A stretch of 7,719 nucleotides of DNA from an uncultured Porphyromonadaceae bacterium (GCA_905193395.1 CAJJOO010000058.1:1-7719); one strand, 5' to 3'. Numbered from the stretch's first letter, positions 1 to 7,680 are shown. Made by a program: numbers and translations. The notes: generated from the sequence alone by a model not told the origin.

Positions 1-2086
1 TCATAATGGGGTCATCGGCGATATGGGCCAGCACCCGCAGCTCGATCTGGGAATAGTCGGCGTCGATGAGCACCCAGCCGGGCCTTGCCACAAAACACCG
101 GCGGATCTCGGCGCCGATCTGCTGACGCACCGGGATGTTCTGCAAATTGGGGTTGGTGGACGAAATTCGCCCTGTGGCCGTAATTATCTGATTGAAAGTG
201 GTGTGGATGCGGCCTGTGCGCGGATTTATCATCGTGGGCAACGCGTCGATGTATGTGGCCAGCAGTTTCTTGAGGCCGCGGATGCGCAGAATCAGGGCCA
301 CGATGGGATGTTCGCGGGCATATTTCTCGAGGATTTCCTCGGTGGTGGACCAGGCGCCGCGCTTTGTGCGTTTGGCGGAGGAGTCGATGGCCAGCCGCTC
401 GAAAAGCACCTGACCTACCTGCGCCGGCGAGCCCACGTTGAAGCGTGTTCCGGCCAGGGTGTAGACCTCCTCTTCCAGTTCGGCCAACTGTCGTCCCAGA
501 CGGCGCGACATGGCATGCAGTTCGGCCACGTCGACGGTCACTCCCTCCCATTCCATGTCGGCGAGGACGGGGATGAATGGCGCCTCGATATCGGTATACA
601 GTTTCAGCAGGTCCTCGCGGGCCAGGGCCTCCGTGAGGCGCGGCCGCAGGGCGGTGACCAGGGCGCTGCGCTCGCAGGCCGCCAGGGCCTCCTGCCTCAG
701 GTCGGGCGTCTTGGAGCGGCCCTTGGCGGGCAGGTCGTAATCGGCTGTGCGGTGGCCCAGAATGGCCAGTGCGACGGTCGAAATGTCGTGTTTCATCTCG
801 GGGGCCAGCAGATAGTGGGCCACGGAGGTGTCGAAATAGGCCGCCGTCCACTCCACGCCCATGCGGCGCAGGATAAGACTCAGGAACTTGACGTTGTGGC
901 ACACCAGAGTGGCCGTGGAGGCCATCAGCGGCTGCAACAGTGTCATCACCTCGGCGCGTTCGGGCTCGAAGTCGGGCATGGCGATGTAGGCCGTGCGGCC
1001 CGGCACGCTCACTGCCAGGCCGTTGAGCGTGGCAGTCATGGCCTCGTCGCCGATTACGGAGGCCGCCAGCCCAACCTCGGGCGCCTGCACGGCCATTCTG
1101 AGAAAATCGGCGATTTCCTCGGGCGTGTTCGGAAATTTAGGCTCGGGCAGGGCTACGCCGGCCGGTTTCGGGGTCTCGGCAGGCTTTTCGGCGTCGCTTT
1201 CGGCCGTGGTAGCGTCGCCCAGACGGGCCGCCAATGTGCGGAATTCCAGTTCGTCATATATTGCTCTCAGCGCCGCTATGTCCGGTTCGCAGCGGCGCAG
1301 GGTCTCTGGCTCGACATCCAGGGGAACATCGGTGTTGATGGTGACCAACACCTTGGAGAGGCGGATCTGCTCGATATTGTCGGCCAGACGGCGGCCGACT
1401 GCGCCCTTCACCTCGGCGGCATGTTCCAGCAGGTTCTCGACGCTGCCCCACTCGGCGATGAGTTTCGCGGCGGTCTTCTCGCCCACCCCGGGACAGCCCG
1501 GCACGTTATCCGAGGCGTCGCCTTCAAGTGCCAGCAGGTCAACCACCTGGCGCGGCGACGAGATGCCGTAGCGCTCGCACACCTCCTGCGGGCCGCGGAT
1601 TTCGAAGCCCTGGCCGCCCAGCGACGGGCGGTACTGGAAGGTGTGTTCGTCCACCAGTTGGCCGTAGTCCTTGTCGGGGGTCATCATGTAGGTGGTGAAA
1701 CCGCGCTCCGAGGCCTTGCGGGCCAGGGTGCCGATAACGTCGTCGGCCTCGTAGCCCTCGCGCTCGATTACGGCGATGCAACGCGCTTCAAGTATGCGTT
1801 TTATATATGGAATGGCGGCGGTGATGTCCTCGGGCTGCTTGTCGCGCTGGGCCTTGTATTCCGGGAACATTTCGTTGCGGAAGGTATGGCCGCCCGGCGG
1901 GTCGAAGCACACTGCGATGTAGGCCGGATTTTCCTTGCGCATCACCTCGTCCAGGGTGTTGCAGAATCCGAAAATGGCCGAGGTGTTGAAGCCCCGCGAG
2001 GTGACGCGCGGCGAGCGTATCAGGGCATAGAAAGCCCTGTATATGATGGCGTAGGCGTCAATGAGGAACAGTTTCTTATCTTCCAT
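1..2086 (-). CDS. polA: DNA polymerase I, N-terminal 695 residues (gene runs off the left edge)
   Basis: Family A DNA polymerase, which fills gaps and removes RNA primers during replication and repair. Translating the minus strand from ATG 2084-2086 gives 695 open codons; family members are usually about 920-950 residues, so the fingers and the rest of the palm lie outside the window. The 5'-nuclease domain (about 1-290) has its full acidic set: D10, D62, E113/D115/D116, D138/D140 and D190/D193, followed by a helix-hairpin-helix (NVPGCPGVGEKTA). The central exonuclease-like domain (about 320-490) looks dead: A341 and S343 replace the DxE of motif I, L402 replaces the Asp after N398-V-K-F, and A469/R473 replace the YxxxD pair. 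The polymerase domain follows, with TATGRISSTNPNLQNIPVR (R640) and motif A ADYSQIELR with metal ligand D677 near the edge. The start overlaps the end of the HAD phosphatase gene by 11 bp, implying co-transcription. No strong Shine-Dalgarno is seen. The call is secure; loss of proofreading is inferred from the motifs. Confidence 0.97.
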   Translation of the reverse strand, partial: MEDKKLFLIDAYAIIYRAFYALIRSPRVTSRGFNTSAIFGFCNTLDEVMRKENPAYIAVCFDPPGGHTFRNEMFPEYKAQRDKQPEDITAAIPYIKRILEARCIAVIEREGYEADDVIGTLARKASERGFTTYMMTPDKDYGQLVDEHTFQYRPSLGGQGFEIRGPQEVCERYGISSPRQVVDLLALEGDASDNVPGCPGVGEKTAAKLIAEWGSVENLLEHAAEVKGAVGRRLADNIEQIRLSKVLVTINTDVPLDVEPETLRRCEPDIAALRAIYDELEFRTLAARLGDATTAESDAEKPAETPKPAGVALPEPKFPNTPEEIADFLRMAVQAPEVGLAASVIGDEAMTATLNGLAVSVPGRTAYIAMPDFEPERAEVMTLLQPLMASTATLVCHNVKFLSLILRRMGVEWTAAYFDTSVAHYLLAPEMKHDISTVALAILGHRTADYDLPAKGRSKTPDLRQEALAACERSALVTALRPRLTEALAREDLLKLYTDIEAPFIPVLADMEWEGVTVDVAELHAMSRRLGRQLAELEEEVYTLAGTRFNVGSPAQVGQVLFERLAIDSSAKRTKRGAWSTTEEILEKYAREHPIVALILRIRGLKKLLATYIDALPTMINPRTGRIHTTFNQIITATGRISSTNPNLQNIPVRQQIGAEIRRCFVARPGWVLIDADYSQIELRVLAHIADDPIM

Positions 2087-2924
2087 GGCACTGCTTGTTG
2101 AAATCTTCTTCGATAAACCGGGCCACGGCATCGTCGGTGTTCGGCCCGATCACAATGTCGGCGGCATCCTTCACCTGCGGCAGGGCATTTGCCACCGCCA
2201 CACCCACGTCGGCCGCCCGCAGCATGGGTATGTCGTTGAGATTGTCGCCGAAAGCCACCACACGGTTGGCGCCGCACGAACGCCGCAGACGCTCCACGCC
2301 GCCGGCTTTCGACACCCCGGCGGCAAACACTTCCAGGAGCCACAAATCCGGGGTATAAGTGTCCTTGTAGAAGGAAACATGGCACTCGGTTGTGGCCTCA
2401 AGGCGTGCGGCTACGTCGCGGATAGGCTCCTCGGCGCCCATGGCGAAGGCCAGAATCATGCTGTCGAGGGCCTGCGAGGGCGCCTCGGTATTCAGATAGA
2501 AGCGTTTCAGGGTCAGGTGCGACCGCTCGCGCACGAAAGTCGCCTCCGGCTGCGACAGCACCGCGGCGCGGTGGAACACGTGCAGCATCGTCCGCCCCGA
2601 AAGGGTATAGATGAAGGGGCTGATGCCCGAGCCTTCGAAGCCCGCGATTACCTTGCCGGCCTGGCTGCGGGGAATCAGCCGCAGGTTGTCGAAACATGCC
2701 CCTGGACGGTCCCAGAGCGCTGCGCCGGTCATAACCACCAGTTCGGCCGTGGTGTAGGTGTCGGCCAGCAGGGGCACCACGGTGGCCGGGGTGCGTGCCG
2801 TGGCCACTGAAATCATCGCCCCGCTGTGGCTGAGGCGTGTCACTGTGGCCGCCGACACGGGGCTGACGCGCGCCTCGTTGTCGAGGAACGTGCCGTCGAG
2901 GTCGGTTATGTACAGCGTGCTCAT
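2076..2924 (-). CDS. Cof-type HAD-IIB family phosphatase
   Basis: Predicted cytoplasmic Mg-dependent phosphatase of the haloacid dehalogenase superfamily, 282 residues, a normal length for the Cof/YidA-like group. Motif I is DLDGT with nucleophile D8 and acid/base D10; motif II is T42 in SVATART; motif III is K206 in GVSKAGG; motif IV is GDNLND (226-231) with metal ligands D227 and D231. The stretch of about 85-190 between motifs II and III fits a C2B cap, which defines the IIB subclass; the order SKAGGVERL followed by [11 protein letters not shown] is typical of Cof proteins. Family members hydrolyse sugar phosphates, phosphorylated cofactors or similar small molecules; the substrate cannot be read from the sequence. 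The start ATG overlaps the ispF stop as ATGA, and the 3' end overlaps the polA start by 11 bp, so translational coupling on both sides is likely. No damaged motif is seen. Confidence 0.93.
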   Translation of the reverse strand: MSTLYITDLDGTFLDNEARVSPVSAATVTRLSHSGAMISVATARTPATVVPLLADTYTTAELVVMTGAALWDRPGACFDNLRLIPRSQAGKVIAGFEGSGISPFIYTLSGRTMLHVFHRAAVLSQPEATFVRERSHLTLKRFYLNTEAPSQALDSMILAFAMGAEEPIRDVAARLEATTECHVSFYKDTYTPDLWLLEVFAAGVSKAGGVERLRRSCGANRVVAFGDNLNDIPMLRAADVGVAVANALPQVKDAADIVIGPNTDDAVARFIEEDFNKQCHGR

Positions 2925-3424
2925 GATTCGGCCTCGGTCTTGGTTATCAGAACGGTAGCCATGGCGGCGATGCCCTCGCCGCGGCCCGTGAAGCCCAGGT
3001 GCTCGGTGGTGGTGGCCTTGACCGACACGCAGTCGATGTCCAGGCCGAGGTCGGCGGCCACGTTGGCCCGCATCTGCTCGATGTAGGGCATCATTTTGGG
3101 CTTCTGGGCAATGATGGTGATGTCGGCGTTCACCGGTTCGAAATGCTTCTCGGCCAGCAGGCTGACCACATGCCGCAGCAACGCCCGCGAGTCGGCTCCG
3201 CTGTACCGTGGGTCGGTGTCGGGGAAATGACGGCCTATGTCGCCGAGGGCGGCGGCGCCCAGCAGGGCGTCGCTCAGGGCATGCAGGGCCACGTCGGCGT
3301 CGGAATGGCCCAGGAGGCCAAGGGGACTCGGGATGTCGACACCGCAGATGATGCAGCGGCGTCCCTCGGTGAGGCGATGCACGTCGAAACCGTTGCCGGT
3401 GCGTAGTAATATCTTGTTGCTCAT
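2921..3424 (-). CDS. ispF: 2-C-methyl-D-erythritol 2,4-cyclodiphosphate synthase
   Basis: Fifth enzyme of the non-mevalonate (MEP) isoprenoid pathway. It cyclises 4-diphosphocytidyl-2-C-methyl-D-erythritol 2-phosphate to the 2,4-cyclodiphosphate and releases CMP; it acts as a cytoplasmic homotrimer. The product is 167 residues, a normal family length (about 160). The N-terminal GFDVHR motif supplies metal ligands D14 and H16, and H48 in [13 protein letters not shown] is the third. GHSDAD (39-44), [11 protein letters not shown] (61-71) and the signature [14 protein letters not shown] (138-151) are all present. The frame stays open further upstream to 3628, but that extension is the antisense-like reading of the previous gene and has no family similarity; ATG 3422-3424 gives the correct N-terminus. 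It begins 14 bp after the preceding stop and its TGA overlaps the next gene's ATG by 4 bp (ATGA). The upstream context is A-rich with no Shine-Dalgarno, common in Bacteroidetes. Confidence 0.97.
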   Translation of the reverse strand: MSNKILLRTGNGFDVHRLTEGRRCIICGVDIPSPLGLLGHSDADVALHALSDALLGAAALGDIGRHFPDTDPRYSGADSRALLRHVVSLLAEKHFEPVNADITIIAQKPKMMPYIEQMRANVAADLGLDIDCVSVKATTTEHLGFTGRGEGIAAMATVLITKTEAES

Positions 3425-3438
3425 GGTTTTATGTGTCG

Positions 3439-4524
3439 TTATGGAAGCGTGGTGAGGGCGTCGCCGCGGTGGCGGGGCAGAATCTGGCCCAGGTTCACGC
3501 TCACGCTGATTGTCTGATAGAAAACAAAGGTATCGTCGGTGAAGTTCAGGTCGATGCCGGCCTTGAGCGTCACGTAGCGGTTGCGCACGATGTCGGCATA
3601 GATTTTCGTGCGGTTGTATAAGCGGCACCGGTAATAAGGCTCGCCCTGGTACAGTTGGCCGCCGAATTCATTGAACGAAGGCAGCAGGCGTCCGCCGCCG
3701 TAGGTGGTGTTGCGCACCTCCAGGAAGCGCCAGCGTCCGTAGAGGTCCAGCCAGCCGCCGCCGGGGAGGTCCCAGTTGTCGCGTGCGCGGTTGCGCTCGA
3801 TGGTCAGCAGGGCGCCGGCGCGCACCGTCAGGCTGTCGAGACCGGTCTTGCGGCTCAGGTCGGCGCCTATATATGGATTTACCAGGAAGTTGTCGACGAT
3901 GTGCATGTCCTCCGGAGCGTCCTCGGTGAGGGCGTAATGGTTCATCATCAGGTGGGCGCCGGCCAGCCATACGCGGCCGGGCAGGCGGTACTGGCCGTGG
4001 AACACGATGTTGAAGGCCTCGCGGCGCGTGCGGCTCTGCAAGGCGCGCCAGTCCAGGTAGAGGTCGGCGAAATAGTTCTTGCCCGAGGCCTGCACCAGGG
4101 CGCCGCGGATGTTGCGCTGGAAGTATGCCAGCGAGTCACACCACAGGAAATCAGGCAGTTCCTCGTGCAGATAGGCCCGCGGCAACATACCCAGGGTTAT
4201 TGCCCAGCGGCGCTCGCTGTGGCGGTAGTAGAGCGTGGGCGACAGTTTGTGGCCCTCCCATTCGCAGCCCACCGGCTGGGTCCACACCACGCCGCCGGCC
4301 AGCAGGTCGCGGCGCGAGTTGAAGTAGACTCCGATTTCAGGCTCCAGTTGGGTGAAAATGATTGTCTTGGTGGCGGTTATGTTGTTGTCGCCCTCGCGGT
4401 TGTCGAACACCGAACGGAAACCGGCGTTCCACATGAATTCCTGGGCCGGAGCATTTATGGCCGTCCCGCCCACGAGGAGCAGCAGCGCGGCTATGAGCCT
4501 GATATGTCTTGAAATGGTCTGCAT
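3439..4524 (-). CDS. Exported protein of unknown function, probably an outer-membrane beta-barrel
   Basis: I do not recognise a named family. The 361-residue product starts with a clear Sec signal peptide: basic n-region (R6, R9), hydrophobic core [10 protein letters not shown], and an APA cleavage site with Q28 as the likely first mature residue. There is no lipobox Cys. The mature part of about 334 residues is rich in Tyr, Trp, Arg, Asn and Gly and shows many short alternating hydrophobic/polar stretches joined by Asp/Asn/Gly turns, for example near 88-112, 172-195 and 325-352 (ending in [15 protein letters not shown]), as in small Bacteroidetes outer-membrane barrels. A porin- or DUF-type barrel is an inference; a periplasmic beta protein is the alternative. 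The last residue is Pro after a polar tail, so the usual C-terminal aromatic of BAM substrates is absent at the very end. It sits 80 bp after the lipoprotein gene and 14 bp before ispF, in the same direction; the gap upstream contains a ten-G tract. Confidence 0.8.
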   Translation of the reverse strand: MQTISRHIRLIAALLLLVGGTAINAPAQEFMWNAGFRSVFDNREGDNNITATKTIIFTQLEPEIGVYFNSRRDLLAGGVVWTQPVGCEWEGHKLSPTLYYRHSERRWAITLGMLPRAYLHEELPDFLWCDSLAYFQRNIRGALVQASGKNYFADLYLDWRALQSRTRREAFNIVFHGQYRLPGRVWLAGAHLMMNHYALTEDAPEDMHIVDNFLVNPYIGADLSRKTGLDSLTVRAGALLTIERNRARDNWDLPGGGWLDLYGRWRFLEVRNTTYGGGRLLPSFNEFGGQLYQGEPYYRCRLYNRTKIYADIVRNRYVTLKAGIDLNFTDDTFVFYQTISVSVNLGQILPRHRGDALTTLP

Positions 4525-4604
4525 GGCGTGATGATTGGTGGAGTGGGTTGATGGTCGGGGCCGGCGTGTCGTTGCCGGGCGTCGGGGGGGGGGAGAGGGG
4601 GGCG
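4525..4604. other. Intergenic gap with a G10 homopolymer tract
   Basis: The 80 bp between the displaced lipoprotein stop (4605-4607) and the next start (4524) contain ten consecutive G on the plus strand (4584-4593), then AGA and six more G (4597-4602). On the transcribed strand this is a C-rich run just after the stop. No TAnnTTTG promoter element is seen here, nor a terminator with a T-run, so the downstream gene is probably read through from upstream. Confidence 0.7.
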
Positions 4605-4976
4605 TCAGCGGCGCGGGCGTCCCTGCTGCATTGTGGCGCCCCCGCGGCCGGGGATGCTGATGCCACCCGTACGGTTGCCTCCGCGGTTACCGCGGTTGTT
4701 GCCCGTGCGGTCGTTGAAGCCGTCGCCCAGGAAGCCGTTTTCATAGTCTTCCTCGTCGGTTTCCTGCGGTTCCTCCTCGCCGCGTTTCAGTTTGGGCTTG
4801 TTCTGGAGGATGGCGCGGGGTTTCTGGGCGTCGACAGGCAGTTCGTATACGTTCCAGTTCTGCTCCACGTCCCAGTTGCGTTTCAGGTCGAGTTTTGCGG
4901 GGTAGTAGGCCACTTCCTCGGGCTGGATGGAGTCGGGTATGCCGGCGCTCCATTGCCCGTTGCCGTCGGTGTCGAA
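4605..4976 (-). pseudogene. Displaced C-terminal part of the Ig-like lipoprotein (after a -1 frameshift)
   Basis: These 123 codons continue the lipoprotein in another frame. The upstream frame ends sensibly at TPGTYYARLY (Y544), and this frame continues with FDTDGNGQWSAG, a DxDxNG-type loop matching the related repeat earlier in the same protein (PGTYNVYAINDVNRD, from 196). It then reads PEEVAYYPAKLDLKRNWD, as expected at the end of this lipoprotein type. One extra T in the coding strand at about 4975-4976 (TATTCG to TATTTCG) would join the two frames into a 667-residue protein. The tail is low complexity: an acidic block (EEEPQETDEEDYEN), then Arg/Gly/Asn-rich NDRTGNNRGNRGGNR. I see no start codon placed to express this segment alone. 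No canonical slippery heptamer is present at the junction, so programmed frameshifting is unlikely. Confidence 0.85.
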
Positions 4977-6607
4977 TAGAGGCGGGCATAGTAGGTGCCG
5001 GGCGTCACGAAGCGGAACACGGCGGTGTGGCCGTCGCTGCGGGTGCTCATCAGGGGTTTGTCGCTCGAATCCAACAGTTCCACCACGGCGGTGGAGTCGG
5101 CGCCGACAAGGTTGAAAGTCAGGTTGGAATAGTCTTCGAGTGCGCGGACGGTGAATTCGCGTGTGAGCGGCGGGTTGTGCTCGCCGTAGATGTTGAAAAT
5201 GGCGGCGGAGTCGATTGTGAGGCGGTATTTGGCGCCGGGTTCCCATTCCACGGGGATGATGCGCCGCAGCAGCGGGTCGGCTCGGTCGGGGAGGATGCGG
5301 ACGCGCTCGGCGGGTAGCCACTGCGTATCGGACTGTATTTCAAGCCTTATGCCGGCGGTGTCGATGCTTGCCAGGGGCTGGGGGAATTTCAGCGGCAGGG
5401 GCTTGTAGACCTCCTGGGTGCCGTTGACGGTCTCGATGGTGAGGATATCGAAGCGCGGGGCCACGGTGTCGGCCTCGGCGTCCTTTTTCTTCTCGCGCTG
5501 GCGCCGCACGTTCATGCGCAGGGTGTCGGTGGTCCATTCAAGGCGGTCCAGCGAGTCTGGCCGCATGTAGCGCAGGGCAATCTGCACCGAGTCGGTGGCG
5601 ATGACGGTGGTGTCGGAGAGCCACAGGGTCAGGGAGTCGCCGCGCGAACTGTACTGCGGTATGGCCCAGGCTGTTGCGGGGGCGCCGTCGAGGGGTCCGC
5701 CCACCATCGTTACCTGCGGCAGCGAGTCGGTCGGTGCGCCCATCTCGATGGTCATGCGTCGGGCCTCGGGGCGGGCGTAGTCTTTGAGATACTGGGGCTT
5801 ATGGTCCATGTTGAACCAGGTGAGCAGCAGGTCGTTGGGCAGGAAACGGCGTCCGCGGCGCGTCACCAGCGAGTCGGCTCCGGCGGCATCGTAGAGGGTG
5901 TCGGTGACGTTGATGTATTCCACCGTGGGCGTCACGGCCGAGTCGAGAAAGGCGATGTCCTCCGACCGGTCCCAGTGGAAATCACGGTTCACGTCGTTGA
6001 TGGCATAGACGTTGTAGGTGCCGGGGGCGAGGTTGCGTATTGTGAACTGTCCCAGTTGGTTAGTGCGGGCGATGCGGTCGGGGCGCAGGGTGCTGACAGC
6101 GGTGTCCGAGAGGTTTGAATAGGCGCCGACCATGATTCCCTGGGCGGGCTCGAGATTCGAGGCGTGCAGGACGATGCCCGAGATGCGCAGGGAGTCGAGC
6201 ACGGGACCGGTGGAGAAATCGACGGCGAAACCGTCGAGCACGTTGCCCTCGTTGAGGTCCTTGATTGCGTCGCCGAAGTCGATGGTGTAGGTGGTTCCGG
6301 GAACCAGGGTGTCATTGAGTCTGACGGTGACGCGGCGGCCGTTGGCGCTGACCGTGGGGACCTCCTTCTGGACGGGCGACACCACCACCTTGTTGAAGGC
6401 GTCCTCCAGTTCGACGTTCTCGTCGAAATAGAGGGTGAAGGTGCGGCGGTCGACGTTGAGGGCGCCTGCGCCGGGGGTGGAGCGCACGAACACGGGCGGA
6501 TTCTCGTCGCGGGGACCGCCCTCGGGGCGTCCGATGCTGGCGCAGGCGGTGGCCGCGAGCGCCAGGACGGCCGCGGGCAGCAGTTTCAGCGGGGTTGGCA
6601 TCTCCAT
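4883..6607 (-). CDS. Ig-like (Big_5) domain surface lipoprotein, frameshifted near its C-terminus
   Basis: Predicted envelope lipoprotein of a type common in Bacteroidetes; its function is unknown. Residues 1-22 form a lipoprotein signal with hydrophobic core and lipobox-like ATAC, C22 being the lipidated residue, followed by ASIGRPEGGPRDENPP. Residues about 36-132 resemble a bacterial Ig-like Big_5 domain (VFVRSTPGAGALNV, LYFDENVEL, RRVTVRLNDTLVPGTTYTIDFGD). Residues about 142-222 resemble a carboxypeptidase-regulatory/CnaB-like fold (GQFTIRNLAPGTYNVYAIND). The region of about 260-500 is beta-rich with repeated DSL and DT motifs. The frame is genuine to Y544; the last 30 residues (Ser/Thr/Pro-rich, stop at 4883-4885) come from the wrong frame, with the true end lying at 4605-4976. 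M1 (6605-6607) is used, though M3 is also possible. It starts 16 bp after the pfkA stop, with GAGG close upstream. As sequenced, the protein lacks its C-terminal loop and tail; whether it still works is unknown. Confidence 0.88.
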   Translation of the reverse strand: MEMPTPLKLLPAAVLALAATACASIGRPEGGPRDENPPVFVRSTPGAGALNVDRRTFTLYFDENVELEDAFNKVVVSPVQKEVPTVSANGRRVTVRLNDTLVPGTTYTIDFGDAIKDLNEGNVLDGFAVDFSTGPVLDSLRISGIVLHASNLEPAQGIMVGAYSNLSDTAVSTLRPDRIARTNQLGQFTIRNLAPGTYNVYAINDVNRDFHWDRSEDIAFLDSAVTPTVEYINVTDTLYDAAGADSLVTRRGRRFLPNDLLLTWFNMDHKPQYLKDYARPEARRMTIEMGAPTDSLPQVTMVGGPLDGAPATAWAIPQYSSRGDSLTLWLSDTTVIATDSVQIALRYMRPDSLDRLEWTTDTLRMNVRRQREKKKDAEADTVAPRFDILTIETVNGTQEVYKPLPLKFPQPLASIDTAGIRLEIQSDTQWLPAERVRILPDRADPLLRRIIPVEWEPGAKYRLTIDSAAIFNIYGEHNPPLTREFTVRALEDYSNLTFNLVGADSTAVVELLDSSDKPLMSTRSDGHTAVFRFVTPGTYYARLYSTPTATGNGAPAYPTPSSPRKWPTTPQNST

Positions 6608-6623
6608 GGCCTCGCGCGATGGG

Positions 6624-7604
6624 TCAGATTGACAGGCGCCGCAGGGTTCCGAGCAACTCGCGGTTGATGGGCTTGTCGTTCTTTATCGCCTTTGTGATAG
6701 GCACATAGACGATTTCGTCGTTGCGTATACCGATCATCACGTTGCGCTGGTCCTCGAGCAGGGCGTCGATGGCGGCGGAACCCATGCGGGAGGCCAGAAT
6801 GCGGTCGTGGGCCGTGGGAGAGCCGCCGCGTTGCAGGTGTCCGAGGATGGAAACGCGCACGTCGTAGCCGGGGAATTCCTTTTTCACGCGCTCGGCCAGG
6901 CCCATTGCGCCGCCGGTGACAGGACTTTCGGCAACCAGCACGATCGACGAGTTTTTGGACTTGCGGAAGCCGTTCTGAATCAGCTCGGCCAACTGGTCGA
7001 CCTCGGTTGAGATTTCGGGGATGATGGCGGCCTCGGCACCGGAGGCGATGGCGCCGTTGAGGGCCAGGAAGCCGGCGTCGCGTCCCATCACCTCGATGAA
7101 GAACAGGCGTTCGTGGCTGGTGGCGGTGTCGCGGATTTTGTCGACACACTGCATGATGGTGTTCAGGGCGGTGTCGTAGCCGATAGTGGTGTCGGTGCCG
7201 TAGAGGTCGTTGTCGATGGTCCCGGGCAGGCCTATGATGGGGAAGTTGAATTCATTGGCGAAGACGCGTGCGCCGCTCAGCGAGCCGTCGCCGCCGATGA
7301 CAACCAGGGCGTCGATTTCGTGACGGCGGATCACGTCGTAGGCCAGTTGGCGGCCTTCGGGTGTTGTGAATTCCTTGCAGCGGGCGGTTTTCAGGATTGT
7401 GCCGCCCTGCTGGATGATGTTCGAGACGTTCTGGGTGCGGAATTCGACGATTTCATCGGCGATGAGGCCTTTATAGCCTCGGTAGATGCCTTTTACGCGG
7501 AGACCGCTGAAAATAGCCGAGCGGGTCACCGCACGTATGGCCGCATTCATGCCCGGTGCGTCCCCTCCCGACGTAAGTATGCCTATACATTTAATTTCTG
7601 CCAT
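6624..7604 (-). CDS. pfkA: ATP-dependent 6-phosphofructokinase
   Basis: Cytoplasmic glycolytic enzyme that phosphorylates fructose 6-phosphate to fructose 1,6-bisphosphate; usually a tetramer. The 326-residue length matches bacterial type A PFK (about 320). The ATP site has [17 protein letters not shown] (8-24) and GGDGS (104-108). The catalytic loop is PGTIDND (127-133) with base D131; Gly rather than Lys at residue 128 and Gly107 in GGDGS favour ATP over pyrophosphate as phosphate donor. The sugar-phosphate site includes MGRDAG (173-178), E226 (VAES) and [13 protein letters not shown] (256-268). The N-terminus fits the family, so ATG 7602-7604 is a secure start; there is no Shine-Dalgarno, only AT-rich sequence. 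It is the first gene of the apparent operon, with the only convincing promoter in the window directly upstream, and the lipoprotein gene follows after 16 bp. Nothing in the motifs is unusual. Confidence 0.97.
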   Translation of the reverse strand: MAEIKCIGILTSGGDAPGMNAAIRAVTRSAIFSGLRVKGIYRGYKGLIADEIVEFRTQNVSNIIQQGGTILKTARCKEFTTPEGRQLAYDVIRRHEIDALVVIGGDGSLSGARVFANEFNFPIIGLPGTIDNDLYGTDTTIGYDTALNTIMQCVDKIRDTATSHERLFFIEVMGRDAGFLALNGAIASGAEAAIIPEISTEVDQLAELIQNGFRKSKNSSIVLVAESPVTGGAMGLAERVKKEFPGYDVRVSILGHLQRGGSPTAHDRILASRMGSAAIDALLEDQRNVMIGIRNDEIVYVPITKAIKNDKPINRELLGTLRRLSI

Positions 7605-7632
7605 GGTATGAAGTAACTTTTATTATGAGTTG

Positions 7633-7660
7633 CAAATGTACGTAAAAAATCTGATACAAA
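7633..7660 (-). promoter_or_regulatory. Bacteroidetes-type promoter upstream of pfkA
   Basis: On the minus strand the sequence TACATTTG (7633-7640) exactly fits the TAnnTTTG -7 element used by the Bacteroidetes primary sigma factor, and is preceded by a T-rich stretch. A TTTG (7657-7660) lies upstream as a possible -33 element, but the 16-base spacing is a little shorter than the roughly 19-21 usually quoted. The -7 element ends 28 bases before the pfkA ATG, implying a short leader. It is the only good match seen upstream of any of the six genes. Confidence 0.7.
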
Positions 7661-7680
7661 ATCGGCGGGCATGCCCCGAT
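7661..7680. other. Imperfect hairpin around GGGCATGCCC
   Basis: A perfect 10-bp palindrome GGGCATGCCC (7667-7676) is flanked by ATCG (7661-7664) and CGAT (7677-7680), with a two-base bulge (GC, 7665-7666) on one side. Read on the minus strand it is followed by TTTTG. It could be a weak terminator of a gene beyond the right edge, or an operator next to the pfkA promoter. The T-run is short, so neither role is secure. Confidence 0.3.

Noticed and set aside
23..2101. A plus-strand open frame of 692 codons across the whole visible part of polA
   Set aside because: It is exactly in codon register with polA, so a stop would need a TTA, CTA or TCA codon in the sense gene; these are rare in this GC-rich genome. 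The translated product is Gly/His/Gln-rich with no recognisable motif, whereas the sense strand has every PolA signature.
3425..3628. A 68-codon N-terminal extension of ispF
   Set aside because: The extension overlaps the end of the exported-protein gene, is rich in Arg, Pro and His, and has no match to IspF N-termini, which begin just before the GFDVHR motif.
4970..4985. Programmed ribosomal frameshift at the lipoprotein frame junction
   Set aside because: The coding-strand junction CTC-TAT-TCG has no X-XXY-YYZ slippery heptamer, and I saw no obvious pseudoknot or stop-codon arrangement. A simple one-base deletion explains it.
4977..5321. N-terminal part of the open frame that contains the displaced lipoprotein end
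   Set aside because: Upstream of 4976 this frame is Arg/Pro/His-rich nonsense lying over the true lipoprotein frame; only the part from 4976 down to 4605 is protein-like.
6164..6667. Plus-strand open frames over the lipoprotein and pfkA genes (for example 6164-6667 and 7113-7616)
   Set aside because: Their products are Gly/Val/Ala-rich antisense shadows without motifs, and the opposite strand carries well-supported genes.
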